A DNA stretch of 7,211 nt from JADJPL01 sp964607915 (GCA_964607915.1 CAZSMU010000170.1:1-7211), one strand, 5' to 3'. Shown: positions 1-7,163, numbered from the stretch's first letter. Numbers and translations are program-made. The notes: generated by a model from the sequence alone, not told the origin.

Positions 1-477
1 GTTTCCGGAGGGGGAAGGCCGTATAAACGCCTGGGGCGCATTGGCGAGTATGGGCATGCGGGTTTTATCTCCCAGGATACTGCCTTTGCTGAGTTGGCTG
101 CTGGGGTCTATGGCCAGAACAGCCACTTGGTGGCCCGACTCAATCAGGGTTTCTCCCAAAGCATCAATGAATGTACTTTTCCCGGCCCCGGGTGCGCCGG
201 TGATGCCGATGCGCGTGGAGTTACCACTTTGGGGCAGGCAGTGTTCGATTAGATAGTGCGCCTGTTCGATGTGTTTGGGCAAGGTGCTTTCTATCAGGGT
301 GATGGCCTGGCCCAAGGCTACACGGTCGCCTTCCAGTAGGCGTTCTGTAAGGGATTCATAGCTGGGCGTGCTGCTTTGTCGGATAAAACGCCTCCATCCG
401 GGATTGAGGGAGGAAGGAGGGGTAACCCCTGGCCGGGCGCTCTGGGCCGTATTTTTTTTTGGGGTATCTTTTTTCAT
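1..477 (-). CDS. meaB: MeaB/ArgK-type G3E GTPase, methylmalonyl-CoA mutase chaperone (N-terminal part; gene runs off the left edge)
   Basis: Reading the minus strand from the ATG at 477 gives 159 open codons to base 1. The known family role is a cytoplasmic GTPase that protects and reloads the adenosylcobalamin cofactor of methylmalonyl-CoA mutase. Visible motifs are a helical lead-in (about residues 41-65, with GDRVALGQAITLIES), the Walker A/P-loop GAPGAGKS at 94-101, IDPSS at 123-127, GSILGDKTRM at 132-141 and FIRPSPSG at 151-158. All are diagnostic for MeaB/ArgK. The first 40 residues, Lys-rich and then with LNPGWRR, extend beyond the E. coli ArgK start. Such extensions occur in Bacteroidota as far as I recall, and no other in-frame ATG precedes the conserved part. 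The start overlaps the upstream gene's stop (ATGA), suggesting translational coupling. Codons 7-9 lie on a nine-A run. The C-terminal dimerisation part is outside the window, so intactness cannot be judged. Confidence 0.93.
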   Translation of the reverse strand, partial: MKKDTPKKNTAQSARPGVTPPSSLNPGWRRFIRQSSTPSYESLTERLLEGDRVALGQAITLIESTLPKHIEQAHYLIEHCLPQSGNSTRIGITGAPGAGKSTFIDALGETLIESGHQVAVLAIDPSSQLSKGSILGDKTRMPILANAPQAFIRPSPSGN

Positions 478-1835
478 GAGGAGCTGTGGGAGTCGAGGTG
501 AAAAAGAGGCCCCTGGATGGAGGTGGGCTCTATCATCCGGATCATCCAGAGGTAGGAACGCACAAAAGCGGGGAGGGAATCAAAAATGAGCAGTTCGATG
601 GGTATCTGGAGCAGGGGGTATTTGTCCTTGTTTTCTTTTTCGATTTGGGTCACTGCCCTCAGGATCAATTTCCGGTCCAGGCGCTGGTTTTGGGAAAAGG
701 CATTTTCCCAGCCGATAGCTTTGAAATAGTCCGGTTCGCAGATGGCATAGTACAATTGGAGCAAGTCGCGCACTGGTTTTGGAGGGGCGTAGTTAAAAAG
801 GGAGAAACCGACGATATACCCGGGTACGGCCATTGCGATTTCCGGATGGCCGTTGTCGAGATACCAGTCCATATTGCCTAACTCGCTTTCTATGAAGCGG
901 ATAATCTGGTCGTGTTGTACCGGGGAGGTGATACCAAAGGTAAAGGAGGCGCGGTACATCTCCTTAAAGAAGTCGGCTTTTGGTCGGGCTGCCAGCTTGT
1001 CGAATCCGCGTGCCAGGGCCTGATTTTTTTCTATAGTTGTTTTGCCGTCGTTGCCGAAATACAGGCGGTGCATACGTTCCAGGGCCTCCATCGTATGCCC
1101 TTCCGGTTGGATCAGGTAGTCGAGTTGGTAGATGAGGCTGAGCAGTACATAAGCGTAGCCGGAGGGGTATTGTTCGCGGTGCAGGGGGCCTTCGTTCAGT
1201 AATTGAAGGGCCTGCCGTATTTTTTCCTGGACGAACTGATACCTGGCCTCCTTTTGGGTTTCAGGCAGATGGTGCAGGTGTTCATCGTCTGCGCGGCGCA
1301 GCACTTTGAACTCATCGAGCAGCAGGTCGTCGAGCTTGTCGGCGTTGGTGGCGGCTTCTTTGAGGGCGAAATAGAGCTTGTAGGGAGAACCGTCAAGAGT
1401 AAAGGTATCGAATACGATGGAGATATGCTGTCGAGGGTCCAGGGCGAAGCGGCTGTAGCGAAGGGAAAAATTCTTTTCGGCCAGCCTGCGCATGAACACG
1501 ACATTGAGGGCTTCGCAGCGGGCAATTTGCGCCTCTGCCCGCAACTTTTCATGGTCTGCACTCCCGCGTATGACCCTTGAGCCCTGGAATATTTCAAAAT
1601 CGAGTCGTCCGTTTGCCAGGGCAAAGTGTACATTATCCTGCTCTTCATCTCGCAAATAGGAAAAAAAGGCCTGGTACGAATCGAGGATACTGCCTTGTTC
1701 GAACAGTTTGAGGGAGCGGTCCCAGGCGGCATAGTTGGCCCCCGTCTTGTAGGAGTCGCTGAACCTGCCGAGCCGTGCCATAGCGAGGGGGGCGGGTTTT
1801 TGCCTTGGTGCGAACAGACGATCGAAGAAGCCCAT
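474..1835 (-). CDS. Conserved-looking hypothetical protein, 453 aa, possible YbjN/type III chaperone-like N-terminal region
   Basis: I do not recognise this as a named family. It is a full-length, probably cytoplasmic protein: no signal peptide, no convincing membrane helix, and a charged, largely helical composition. The start is fixed by an in-frame TAA at 1859-1857, with only one ATG between it and the conserved body. No Shine-Dalgarno precedes it. Residues about 70-176 resemble the YbjN/type III secretion chaperone-like fold by eye: an alternating strand region, then FMRRLAEKNFSLRYSRFALD (115-133), a strand pair (HISIVFDTFTLDG) and a helix ending ADKLDDLLLDEF (165-176). That assignment is my inference. 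The remaining ~275 residues look helical, rich in Tyr, Leu and Phe, with a hydrophobic patch (EIAMAVPGYIVGFSLF) and a C-terminal LLQIPIELLIFDSLPAFVRSYLW block, and match nothing I know. It ends SHSSS with TGA overlapping the meaB ATG, so it is the first gene of a two-gene or longer operon. Antisense ORFs over it are shadows. Confidence 0.85.
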   Translation of the reverse strand: MGFFDRLFAPRQKPAPLAMARLGRFSDSYKTGANYAAWDRSLKLFEQGSILDSYQAFFSYLRDEEQDNVHFALANGRLDFEIFQGSRVIRGSADHEKLRAEAQIARCEALNVVFMRRLAEKNFSLRYSRFALDPRQHISIVFDTFTLDGSPYKLYFALKEAATNADKLDDLLLDEFKVLRRADDEHLHHLPETQKEARYQFVQEKIRQALQLLNEGPLHREQYPSGYAYVLLSLIYQLDYLIQPEGHTMEALERMHRLYFGNDGKTTIEKNQALARGFDKLAARPKADFFKEMYRASFTFGITSPVQHDQIIRFIESELGNMDWYLDNGHPEIAMAVPGYIVGFSLFNYAPPKPVRDLLQLYYAICEPDYFKAIGWENAFSQNQRLDRKLILRAVTQIEKENKDKYPLLQIPIELLIFDSLPAFVRSYLWMIRMIEPTSIQGPLFHLDSHSSS

Positions 1836-1859
1836 AATGGTATGAGTATTGTGTTTTTA

Positions 1860-1881
1860 GGCGTTGCCCATGGGTGCCGCC
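1860..1881. repeat. GC-rich imperfect inverted repeat upstream of the hypothetical gene
   Basis: GGCG (1860-1863) pairs with CGCC (1878-1881) around an inner CCCATGGG palindrome (1867-1874 region). On the plus strand two G-U wobbles would extend the stem. It lies 25-46 nt upstream of the minus-strand ATG at 1835, so it could be part of the leader RNA of that operon or an operator. No T-tract follows, so it is not a terminator. Function unknown. Confidence 0.35.
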
Positions 1882-1905
1882 TTTGCGCATAAAAATAAAC
1901 GCAAA
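1882..1905. repeat. Inverted repeat TTTGCG-N12-CGCAAA, possible operator of the minus-strand operon
   Basis: Perfect 6-bp arms (1882-1887 and 1900-1905) flank a 12-bp AT-rich spacer. On the minus strand the spacer contains TATTTTTA (1897-1890), which matches seven of eight symbols of the Bacteroidota -7 element TAnnTTTG, about 55-62 nt before the ATG at 1835. No good TTTG -33 element sits at the expected distance. A dyad straddling a promoter would suit a repressor, but this is speculative. Confidence 0.3.
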
Positions 1906-1970
1906 ACCCGACCCAGGTATGAGTTTATCCCCCTGTTTTTTTAAAAAAGTGAATACCCGGATTCCCTGTG

Positions 1971-1981
1971 GGCTATTAGCC
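1971..1981. repeat. Perfect 5-bp palindrome GGCTA-T-TAGCC
   Basis: The arms GGCTA and TAGCC surround a single central T, directly after a CCC-TGT-GGG mini dyad at 1964-1972 that overlaps it. It sits mid-way between the divergent genes. It may be a small regulator site, but a dyad this short can arise by chance. Confidence 0.2.
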
Positions 1982-2018
1982 TTATTGTAAAGACGTGAAT
2001 CCCGTAAAAAACAGTATA

Positions 2019-2095
2019 TAATTTTAAAAAATAGGACAAACAACAAAAAAATTGCGACATTTTCGTACACAATTAAAAAGGTGATTTTATTTTTA
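2019..2095 (+). promoter_or_regulatory. Candidate -7-like elements for susCD transcription (weak)
   Basis: Two stretches approximate the Bacteroidota primary sigma -7 element TAnnTTTG with only the last base differing: TAATTTTA at 2019-2026 and TATTTTTA at 2088-2095. They lie about 145 and 75 nt upstream of the susC ATG. Neither has a clear TTTG -33 box at the usual spacing of about 19-21 bp, and in AT-rich DNA such matches are expected by chance. A transcription start cannot be fixed from sequence alone. Confidence 0.2.
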
Positions 2096-2108
2096 CCACC
2101 ATCTATGA

Positions 2109-2124
2109 GTGTACATAAATACAC
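2109..2124. repeat. Inverted repeat GTGTA-N6-TACAC upstream of susC
   Basis: Perfect 5-bp arms (2109-2113 and 2120-2124) with a 6-bp AT-rich spacer lie 45-60 nt before the susC start. A further GTACAC at 2065-2070 is the reverse complement of GTGTAC at 2109-2114. The position fits either an operator or a small 5' leader hairpin. No regulator gene in the window can be linked to it. Confidence 0.25.
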
Positions 2125-2168
2125 GACACTTTTTAACCTTATTAACTTCACAATGAATTTGACAGCTT

Positions 2169-5100
2169 ATGAACCCATTCTTAACTGCACTTTCAAAGCA
2201 TTGTCAACGGGGCTTCCTGTTGTTAGCTGCTTTATTGATGACATCGGCGGTTTTTGCCCAGGTCAAAGGCGTCGTCCTGGACGCTGATTCCGGGGAGCCA
2301 CTGGTAGGGGCATCCATCCTGGTCAAGGGTACCTCGGTCGGTACGCTCACGGATTTGGACGGTGCTTTTACCATCAAAGCCGCATCGGGCGACGTACTGG
2401 AAATTTCCTACACGGGGTACGAGACCCAGCAGGTCACCCTGGGCCAGGAGACCAACCTGACCATCCGCCTGACAGAAGGTATCACGATCGACGAAATCAT
2501 CGTCACGGGGTATGCGGTCGAGACCAAGCGCCAAACTACCGGCGCCGTTTCCATCGTGCCCGCCCGCGAGCTCTCTGCCATCCCCTCCGGGAACGTGGAG
2601 CAACAGTTGCAGGGCCGGGTAGCCGGTGTGACGATCCTGACCAACGGCCAGCCCGGAACGACCTCCCAAATCCGGGTACGCGGTTTCGGGGCCTTCGGGG
2701 GCAACCAGCCGCTGTATATCGTGGATGGGGTACCGGTGGAATCTACCGACTTCCTGAATCCCGATGACATCGAGGCCGTCTCCGTGCTCAAGGATGCAGC
2801 TTCTGCATCTATCTACGGCGCACGGGCAGCAAACGGGGTCGTGGTGTATACCACCAAGTCCGGCGCCCGTAAAAAACAGCGCATGCAGGTGACCTACAAC
2901 GGCAATATCGGCTTCACCGACCCCAACGTCGCGGGCTCGCCGGAAATGTTGAACCCGCAGGAAATGGCAGAGTGGACCCACATCGCCTACCGCAACAACG
3001 CAGCGGCCAACGGGACAGAAGTGAAATACACGCACCCGCAATACGGTACGAGCGCAACGCCTACGCTGCCGGATTACCTGCACGCCAACGGCCAGAACGG
3101 CGTCCGGGGCTCGGTTGACCTGAACGCCATCAACGCCGCCAGAGCGGCCAACCCCGAATCGGTGTTCCTCATCAAGCCCAACCTGGCAGGTACGAACTGG
3201 TACGACGCCATCACGCGCTCGGCTCCGCTGCAGCGCCACAGCCTCGGGTTCAGCGGCGGTACGGATAACGGACGCTATTATTTCGGCCTCAGCATGCAGG
3301 AGCAATCGGGTATCCTTCTGGCCAACGAGTTCGGCCGCTACACCTTCCGCGCCAACTCCGAGTGGGATCTGTTGCCCTGGCTGAGCCTGGGCGAGAACCT
3401 GCAGTTCACCTATCGCTCCGTCGTGGGCCAGCAAGGGGACAACGGCGGTATCGGTGTAGCCGACGACGAGTCGGAAGTGCTCTCCGCCTACCGCATGCCG
3501 ACCATCATTCCCGTATATGACGAGTTTGGTGCGTTTGCCAGTACCCGCGCAGCAGGCTTCAACAACCCGCGCAACCCGGTACGCCGTCTGACCTTGAACA
3601 ACGGTTCTGACCGGTCTTTGAATACCAACGCATTTGGCAACGTTTACCTGAACTTCAAGCCCATCGAAAACCTGACCATCCGCACGAGCCTGGGCGGAAA
3701 CTTCAACTCTAACTACTATGTGGACTATGGTTTCCGTTACTTAGGCGATTCCGAGCCCGAGGCCAGCAACAACTTCGGCGAAGGGGGTGGCTATGGCTTT
3801 GGGTGGGTGTTCACCAACACTGCTTCCTACAGCAAGAAGTTTGGCGTACACAGCATCAATGCACTGGCAGGCATCGAGGCCCTGAACACGGGCGCTGGCC
3901 GCTTCATCCGCGGCTCGGGTATCAACCCGTTCTCTACGGACCTCGACTTCCAGAATATGTCAACGGTACAGAGCCCCGTGGTGGGTTCCAACCTATACAG
4001 CGGCGTCAACTTCTACTCTACATTCGGCAAAGTGGACTACAGCTTCAACGACAAGTACTACGTTACGGGGGTTATCCGCCGCGACGGTTCTTCCCGCTTT
4101 GGTGCTAACAACCGCTACGGGGTCTTCCCGGCAGTATCTGCTGCCTGGCGGGTTTCTTCCGAGCCTTTCATGCAGGATATCTCCTGGCTGAACGACATGA
4201 AAGTCCGCGGCGGCTGGGGGGAAATGGGCAACTCCAACAACGTGGACCCCGCCAACCAGTATTCGCTGTACCGCTCTGACCGCGGCAGCACCTTCTATCC
4301 TATCCAGGGGCAGAACTCCGGTGTGGACGAGGGATTCGCACAAAGCCGTATCGGCAACCCGAACGCCAAGTGGGAGACCAGTGAGACGATCAACGTCGGC
4401 TTCGAAGCGACTTTGTTCGACAGCAAATTTGAAATCATCCTGGACTGGTGGAAGAAAACCACCCGCGACCTGCTTTATCAGGTGCCCCTGGCCGGCGTAA
4501 CGGGTAACTACGCAGCTGCCCCTGCTGTAAACGTAGCCAGCATGTTGAACCGCGGTATTGATTTCCAAATTGTTACGCGCGGCGACCTCTCGGCCAGCCT
4601 GAAGTGGAAACTGACCTTGAACAACTCGTTCCTCAAGAACGAAATCACGTACCTTGCCGACGGCATCAAGTTCTTCGACGGAGGTGCCTATCGCGGTATT
4701 GCTCCGATCCGCAACGCCGTTGGGCAGGGCTTGTCTTCGTTCTTTGGATACAATATGATTGGGTATTTCAGCAGCGCTGCTGAGGCAGCTTCCTGGAACC
4801 AGCCCGGCGCAGGGGTTGGCCGCTTCAAGTATGAAGATGTTGACGGCGACGGCAAAATCACGCCTGCCGACCGTACGTTCATCGGCAGCCCGATTCCGGA
4901 TTACACGGGGGGTGCTACCTTCGAGGTATCTCGCAAGAACCTGCGCGCAGAAATTTTCATATATGCCTCTGTGGGCAACGAAATCTTCAACCAGTCCAAG
5001 TGGTTCACCGACTTCTTCGGCACGTTTGAAGGTTCCGCCAAAGGAGTACGCGCCAAGGATTCCTGGACGCCGGCACTGGGCGACAAGGCTCTGGCTCCCA

Positions 5101-5402
5101 TCTGGGAATCGGTTTCCAACTTGTCCACCAGCGGTGCTGCCAACAGCTGGTACGTAGAAGATGGCTCTTTCCTGCGCATCCAGCGCGTCGCGCTGTCCTA
5201 CGACTTTGCTAAAAACGTGACAGACAAACTGAATCTGACACAGCTGAGCCTCGGCCTGGCAGCCAACAACATCTACACCATCACCGGGTATTCCGGTCTG
5301 GATCCCATGGTAGGTGGTGGGGCTGACACCAACTTCGGTATTGACGTGGGCAACTATCCGGTGACCCCGAGCTATATGTTCAACATAACTCTTGGTTTCT
5401 AA
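2169..5402 (+). CDS. susC-like: SusC/RagA-family TonB-linked outer-membrane transporter
   Basis: This is a 1077-residue outer-membrane TonB-dependent transporter that imports substrate captured by its SusD partner. Domains in order: signal peptide 1-30 (hydrophobic core FLLLAALL, cleavage after VFA); carboxypeptidase-regulatory-like beta-sandwich about 31-107 (VKGVVLDADSGEPLVGASI, then TDLDGAFTI); a TonB-box-like IDEIIVTGY at 107-115; plug about 120-232 with the family signature PLYIVDGVPV (181-190), IEAVSVLKDAASASIYG (201-217) and ARAANGVVVYTTKSG (218-232); then the barrel, ending in FNITLGF with the terminal Phe typical of outer-membrane beta-barrels. There is no STN domain. A D-x-D-G-D-G loop at 890-901 resembles an EF-hand and is commonly seen at this place in SusC proteins. 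The start is forced: an in-frame TGA lies at 2160-2162 and the ATG at 2169 immediately precedes the signal peptide. There is no Shine-Dalgarno. Length is normal and the frame intact. Substrate is unknown; glycan or peptide are both possible. Confidence 0.97.
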   Translation: MNPFLTALSKHCQRGFLLLAALLMTSAVFAQVKGVVLDADSGEPLVGASILVKGTSVGTLTDLDGAFTIKAASGDVLEISYTGYETQQVTLGQETNLTIRLTEGITIDEIIVTGYAVETKRQTTGAVSIVPARELSAIPSGNVEQQLQGRVAGVTILTNGQPGTTSQIRVRGFGAFGGNQPLYIVDGVPVESTDFLNPDDIEAVSVLKDAASASIYGARAANGVVVYTTKSGARKKQRMQVTYNGNIGFTDPNVAGSPEMLNPQEMAEWTHIAYRNNAAANGTEVKYTHPQYGTSATPTLPDYLHANGQNGVRGSVDLNAINAARAANPESVFLIKPNLAGTNWYDAITRSAPLQRHSLGFSGGTDNGRYYFGLSMQEQSGILLANEFGRYTFRANSEWDLLPWLSLGENLQFTYRSVVGQQGDNGGIGVADDESEVLSAYRMPTIIPVYDEFGAFASTRAAGFNNPRNPVRRLTLNNGSDRSLNTNAFGNVYLNFKPIENLTIRTSLGGNFNSNYYVDYGFRYLGDSEPEASNNFGEGGGYGFGWVFTNTASYSKKFGVHSINALAGIEALNTGAGRFIRGSGINPFSTDLDFQNMSTVQSPVVGSNLYSGVNFYSTFGKVDYSFNDKYYVTGVIRRDGSSRFGANNRYGVFPAVSAAWRVSSEPFMQDISWLNDMKVRGGWGEMGNSNNVDPANQYSLYRSDRGSTFYPIQGQNSGVDEGFAQSRIGNPNAKWETSETINVGFEATLFDSKFEIILDWWKKTTRDLLYQVPLAGVTGNYAAAPAVNVASMLNRGIDFQIVTRGDLSASLKWKLTLNNSFLKNEITYLADGIKFFDGGAYRGIAPIRNAVGQGLSSFFGYNMIGYFSSAAEAASWNQPGAGVGRFKYEDVDGDGKITPADRTFIGSPIPDYTGGATFEVSRKNLRAEIFIYASVGNEIFNQSKWFTDFFGTFEGSAKGVRAKDSWTPALGDKALAPIWESVSNLSTSGAANSWYVEDGSFLRIQRVALSYDFAKNVTDKLNLTQLSLGLAANNIYTITGYSGLDPMVGGGADTNFGIDVGNYPVTPSYMFNITLGF

Positions 5403-5425
5403 TTAAAATTCAAAAATAATTCAAT
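5403..5425 (+). other. 23-bp AT-rich susC-susD junction
   Basis: The gap is almost entirely A and T, has no hairpin or terminator and no Shine-Dalgarno before the susD ATG. This supports co-transcription of the two genes and the A/T-rich ribosome-binding leader usual in Bacteroidota. Confidence 0.7.
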
Positions 5426-7162
5426 ATGAAGCGAATTTTTCAAAAGGCCACCCTTGTCGTAGCCTCCATGATGCTGCTGGTGGTTTCCTGTAAGGATTCA
5501 TTTCTCGAAGTCCCGCCGACGGGCTCGCTTGCCGATAGCCAGTTGGCTACCAAGCCCGGTGTGGAAGGGGTGCTTATTGGAGCATACGCTGCGCTCAATG
5601 GCGTGTTTGGCAACCGTTTTGAAGGCCCGAACCACTGGGTGACGGGCGCTATTTGCGGAGGCGATGCCAACAAAGGGACAGACCCCGGCGATTACAGCTC
5701 CATCAACCCGATCCAGCGTTTTGAGACCGACCCGACGCAGGGTGACTTGAACGCTTACTGGCAGGGGCGCTACGAGGGCGTTTCCCGTTGCAATACGGTA
5801 CTTAGGCTGCTGGCTTCCGCAAGCGGTATTTCTGCAGCCGATGCTGCCCGGATTGCCGGTGAAGCGAGGTTGCTGCGGGGTCACTACTATTTTGACCTCA
5901 AAAAGCACTTCAACAGCATCCCCTACATTGACGAAACCGTACCGGCAGAAGAAATCTCCAAAGTGAAGAACTCTCCGGACGTGTGGGCGAAAATCGAAGC
6001 GGACTTTCAGTTTGCTTTCGACAAACTGCCTGCTACCCAGTCCCAGGCTGGCCGTGTGAACAAATGGGCGGCCGCCGCGTACATGGGCAAAGCAAAATTG
6101 TACCAGAAGAAGTTCGGCGAAGCCAAGACCTGGTTCGACAACGTCATTGCCAATGGCGTGACGACCAATGGCCTGAAGTACGCCCTGCTGGAGAACTACG
6201 CTCAGATCTTCAATGCCGAGTTCGACAACCACGCAGAGGCCGTATTTGATGTGGAATCCTCCAACAACTCGGGGAGCACCAACAACGCCAACTACTACGA
6301 CGACCTCAACTATCCGTACAACACGGGTTCGGACGGCCCCGGCAACTGCTGCGGTTTCTTCCAGCCGAGCTTCGAATTGGCGAATACCTTCCGCACCAAG
6401 GACGGTCTGCCCCTGCTCGATGGTTCCTACAACAACGCAGCTAACGCCATAAAGACCGATTTCGGCGTCGAGGCGAACGTAGCCTTTGTACCGGATGCTG
6501 GCCCGCTGGATCCGCGCCTCGACCACTCCATCGGCCGTCGCGGTATCCAGTATCTGGACTGGATGGTACACCCCGGCAAAGCATGGATTCGGAACATGCC
6601 CAACGGTGGTCCCTACTCGCCCAAAAAGTACATCTACTACAAGTCGCAGGAGAACTCGTTCACGGATGGAAGCTCCTGGACCCGCGGCTATGCTACGATG
6701 AACTACACCATCATCCGCTATGCCGACGTACTGTTGATGGCTGCTGAAGCAGAGGTAGAGGCAGGCTCGCTGGAAAAAGCAAGGGAGTATGTGAACCTGG
6801 TTCGCGCCCGCGCTGCCAACAGCAAACACTGGGTGAAAAAAGCAGATGGTACGCCCGCTGCAAACTACCAGATTTCCCCGTATCCGGCTTCCGCATTCTC
6901 CAACAAGGCCGATGCGACCAAAGCCGTTCGCATGGAGCGCAAACTGGAGCTTTCGGGCGAAGGCCACCGCTTCTTCGACCTGGTACGCTGGGGCGTAGCC
7001 GCTTCAGAAATCAATGCATACCTGGCGTATGACAGCAAGTTCCTGGTTTCTGCCCTGGGCGGTGCCAAGTTCACGGCGGGCAAAAATGAGTATTTCCCCA
7101 TTCCGCAAACACAGATTGATATCCAGGGCGCAAGCGTTTTGTCCCAGAACCCTGGATATTAG
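5426..7162 (+). CDS. susD-like: SusD/RagB-family surface nutrient-binding lipoprotein
   Basis: This 578-residue lipoprotein forms the extracellular lid of the SusC barrel and binds the oligomeric substrate. The N-terminus is a type II signal peptide (MKRIFQKAT, then ASMMLLVVS) with lipidated Cys22. The following KDSFLEVPPTGSL is the usual SusD mature start, and the Lys-Asp after Cys suits surface export. An N-terminal TPR-like SusD region includes EARLLRGHYYFDLKKHF (146-162). The C-terminal RagB/SusD region has YTIIRYADVLLMAAEAEVEAG (from about 427), RMERKLELSGEGHRFFDLVRWG (502-523), AGKNEYFPIPQ (551-561) and the terminal LSQNPGY. Length is typical and the gene intact. It is co-transcribed with susC, 23 bp downstream. 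Odd points are an Asn/Gly/Ser/Tyr-rich stretch (280-306) and a vicinal Cys pair at 308-309. The family is certain; the ligand is not predictable from sequence. Confidence 0.97.
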   Translation: MKRIFQKATLVVASMMLLVVSCKDSFLEVPPTGSLADSQLATKPGVEGVLIGAYAALNGVFGNRFEGPNHWVTGAICGGDANKGTDPGDYSSINPIQRFETDPTQGDLNAYWQGRYEGVSRCNTVLRLLASASGISAADAARIAGEARLLRGHYYFDLKKHFNSIPYIDETVPAEEISKVKNSPDVWAKIEADFQFAFDKLPATQSQAGRVNKWAAAAYMGKAKLYQKKFGEAKTWFDNVIANGVTTNGLKYALLENYAQIFNAEFDNHAEAVFDVESSNNSGSTNNANYYDDLNYPYNTGSDGPGNCCGFFQPSFELANTFRTKDGLPLLDGSYNNAANAIKTDFGVEANVAFVPDAGPLDPRLDHSIGRRGIQYLDWMVHPGKAWIRNMPNGGPYSPKKYIYYKSQENSFTDGSSWTRGYATMNYTIIRYADVLLMAAEAEVEAGSLEKAREYVNLVRARAANSKHWVKKADGTPAANYQISPYPASAFSNKADATKAVRMERKLELSGEGHRFFDLVRWGVAASEINAYLAYDSKFLVSALGGAKFTAGKNEYFPIPQTQIDIQGASVLSQNPGY

Positions 7163-7163
7163 A

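Larger units (their letters stand above)
1836..2168. other. AT-rich divergent intergenic region between the hypothetical-meaB operon and susC
   Basis: This stretch of 333 bp carries no credible gene. It is clearly AT-richer than the genes on both sides, especially 1935-2160, and must hold the promoters for both divergent transcription units. It contains a T7-A6 tract at 1936-1948, short inverted repeats at 1860-1881, 1882-1905, 1971-1981 and 2109-2124, and a GTACAC at 2065-2070 mirrored by GTGTAC at 2109-2114. No tRNA, riboswitch or classic intrinsic terminator was seen. A short ORF starting at 2081 overlaps the susC start in another frame and looks accidental. Confidence 0.8.

Noticed and set aside
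41..256. Plus-strand ORF opposite meaB
   Set aside because: The opposite strand encodes unmistakable MeaB motifs (P-loop, GSILGDKTRM).
1936..1948. T7-A6 tract as an intrinsic terminator
   Set aside because: No stable GC stem precedes the T run on either strand, and both flanking genes start from this region rather than end in it.
1645..2151. 168-aa minus-strand ORF across the intergenic region and the start of the 453-aa gene
   Set aside because: It overlaps the hypothetical gene in a different frame. The Lys/Phe/Ile-rich part merely reflects the AT-rich intergenic sequence.
2081..2287. 68-aa plus-strand ORF overlapping the susC start, with internal ATGs at 2105 and 2153
   Set aside because: It runs into the susC signal-peptide region in another frame, has no Shine-Dalgarno or domain, and looks like chance openness in AT-rich DNA. 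A leader-peptide role cannot be supported.
2232..3434. 400-aa open frame antisense to susC
   Set aside because: It is a shadow of the GC-rich sense codons. There is no family signature, and it lies fully inside a definite SusC gene.
5498..6967. 489-aa open frame antisense to susD
   Set aside because: It has no recognisable domain, and its composition is what the reverse complement of a GC-rich, well-conserved susD would give. The sense protein is full length and canonical.
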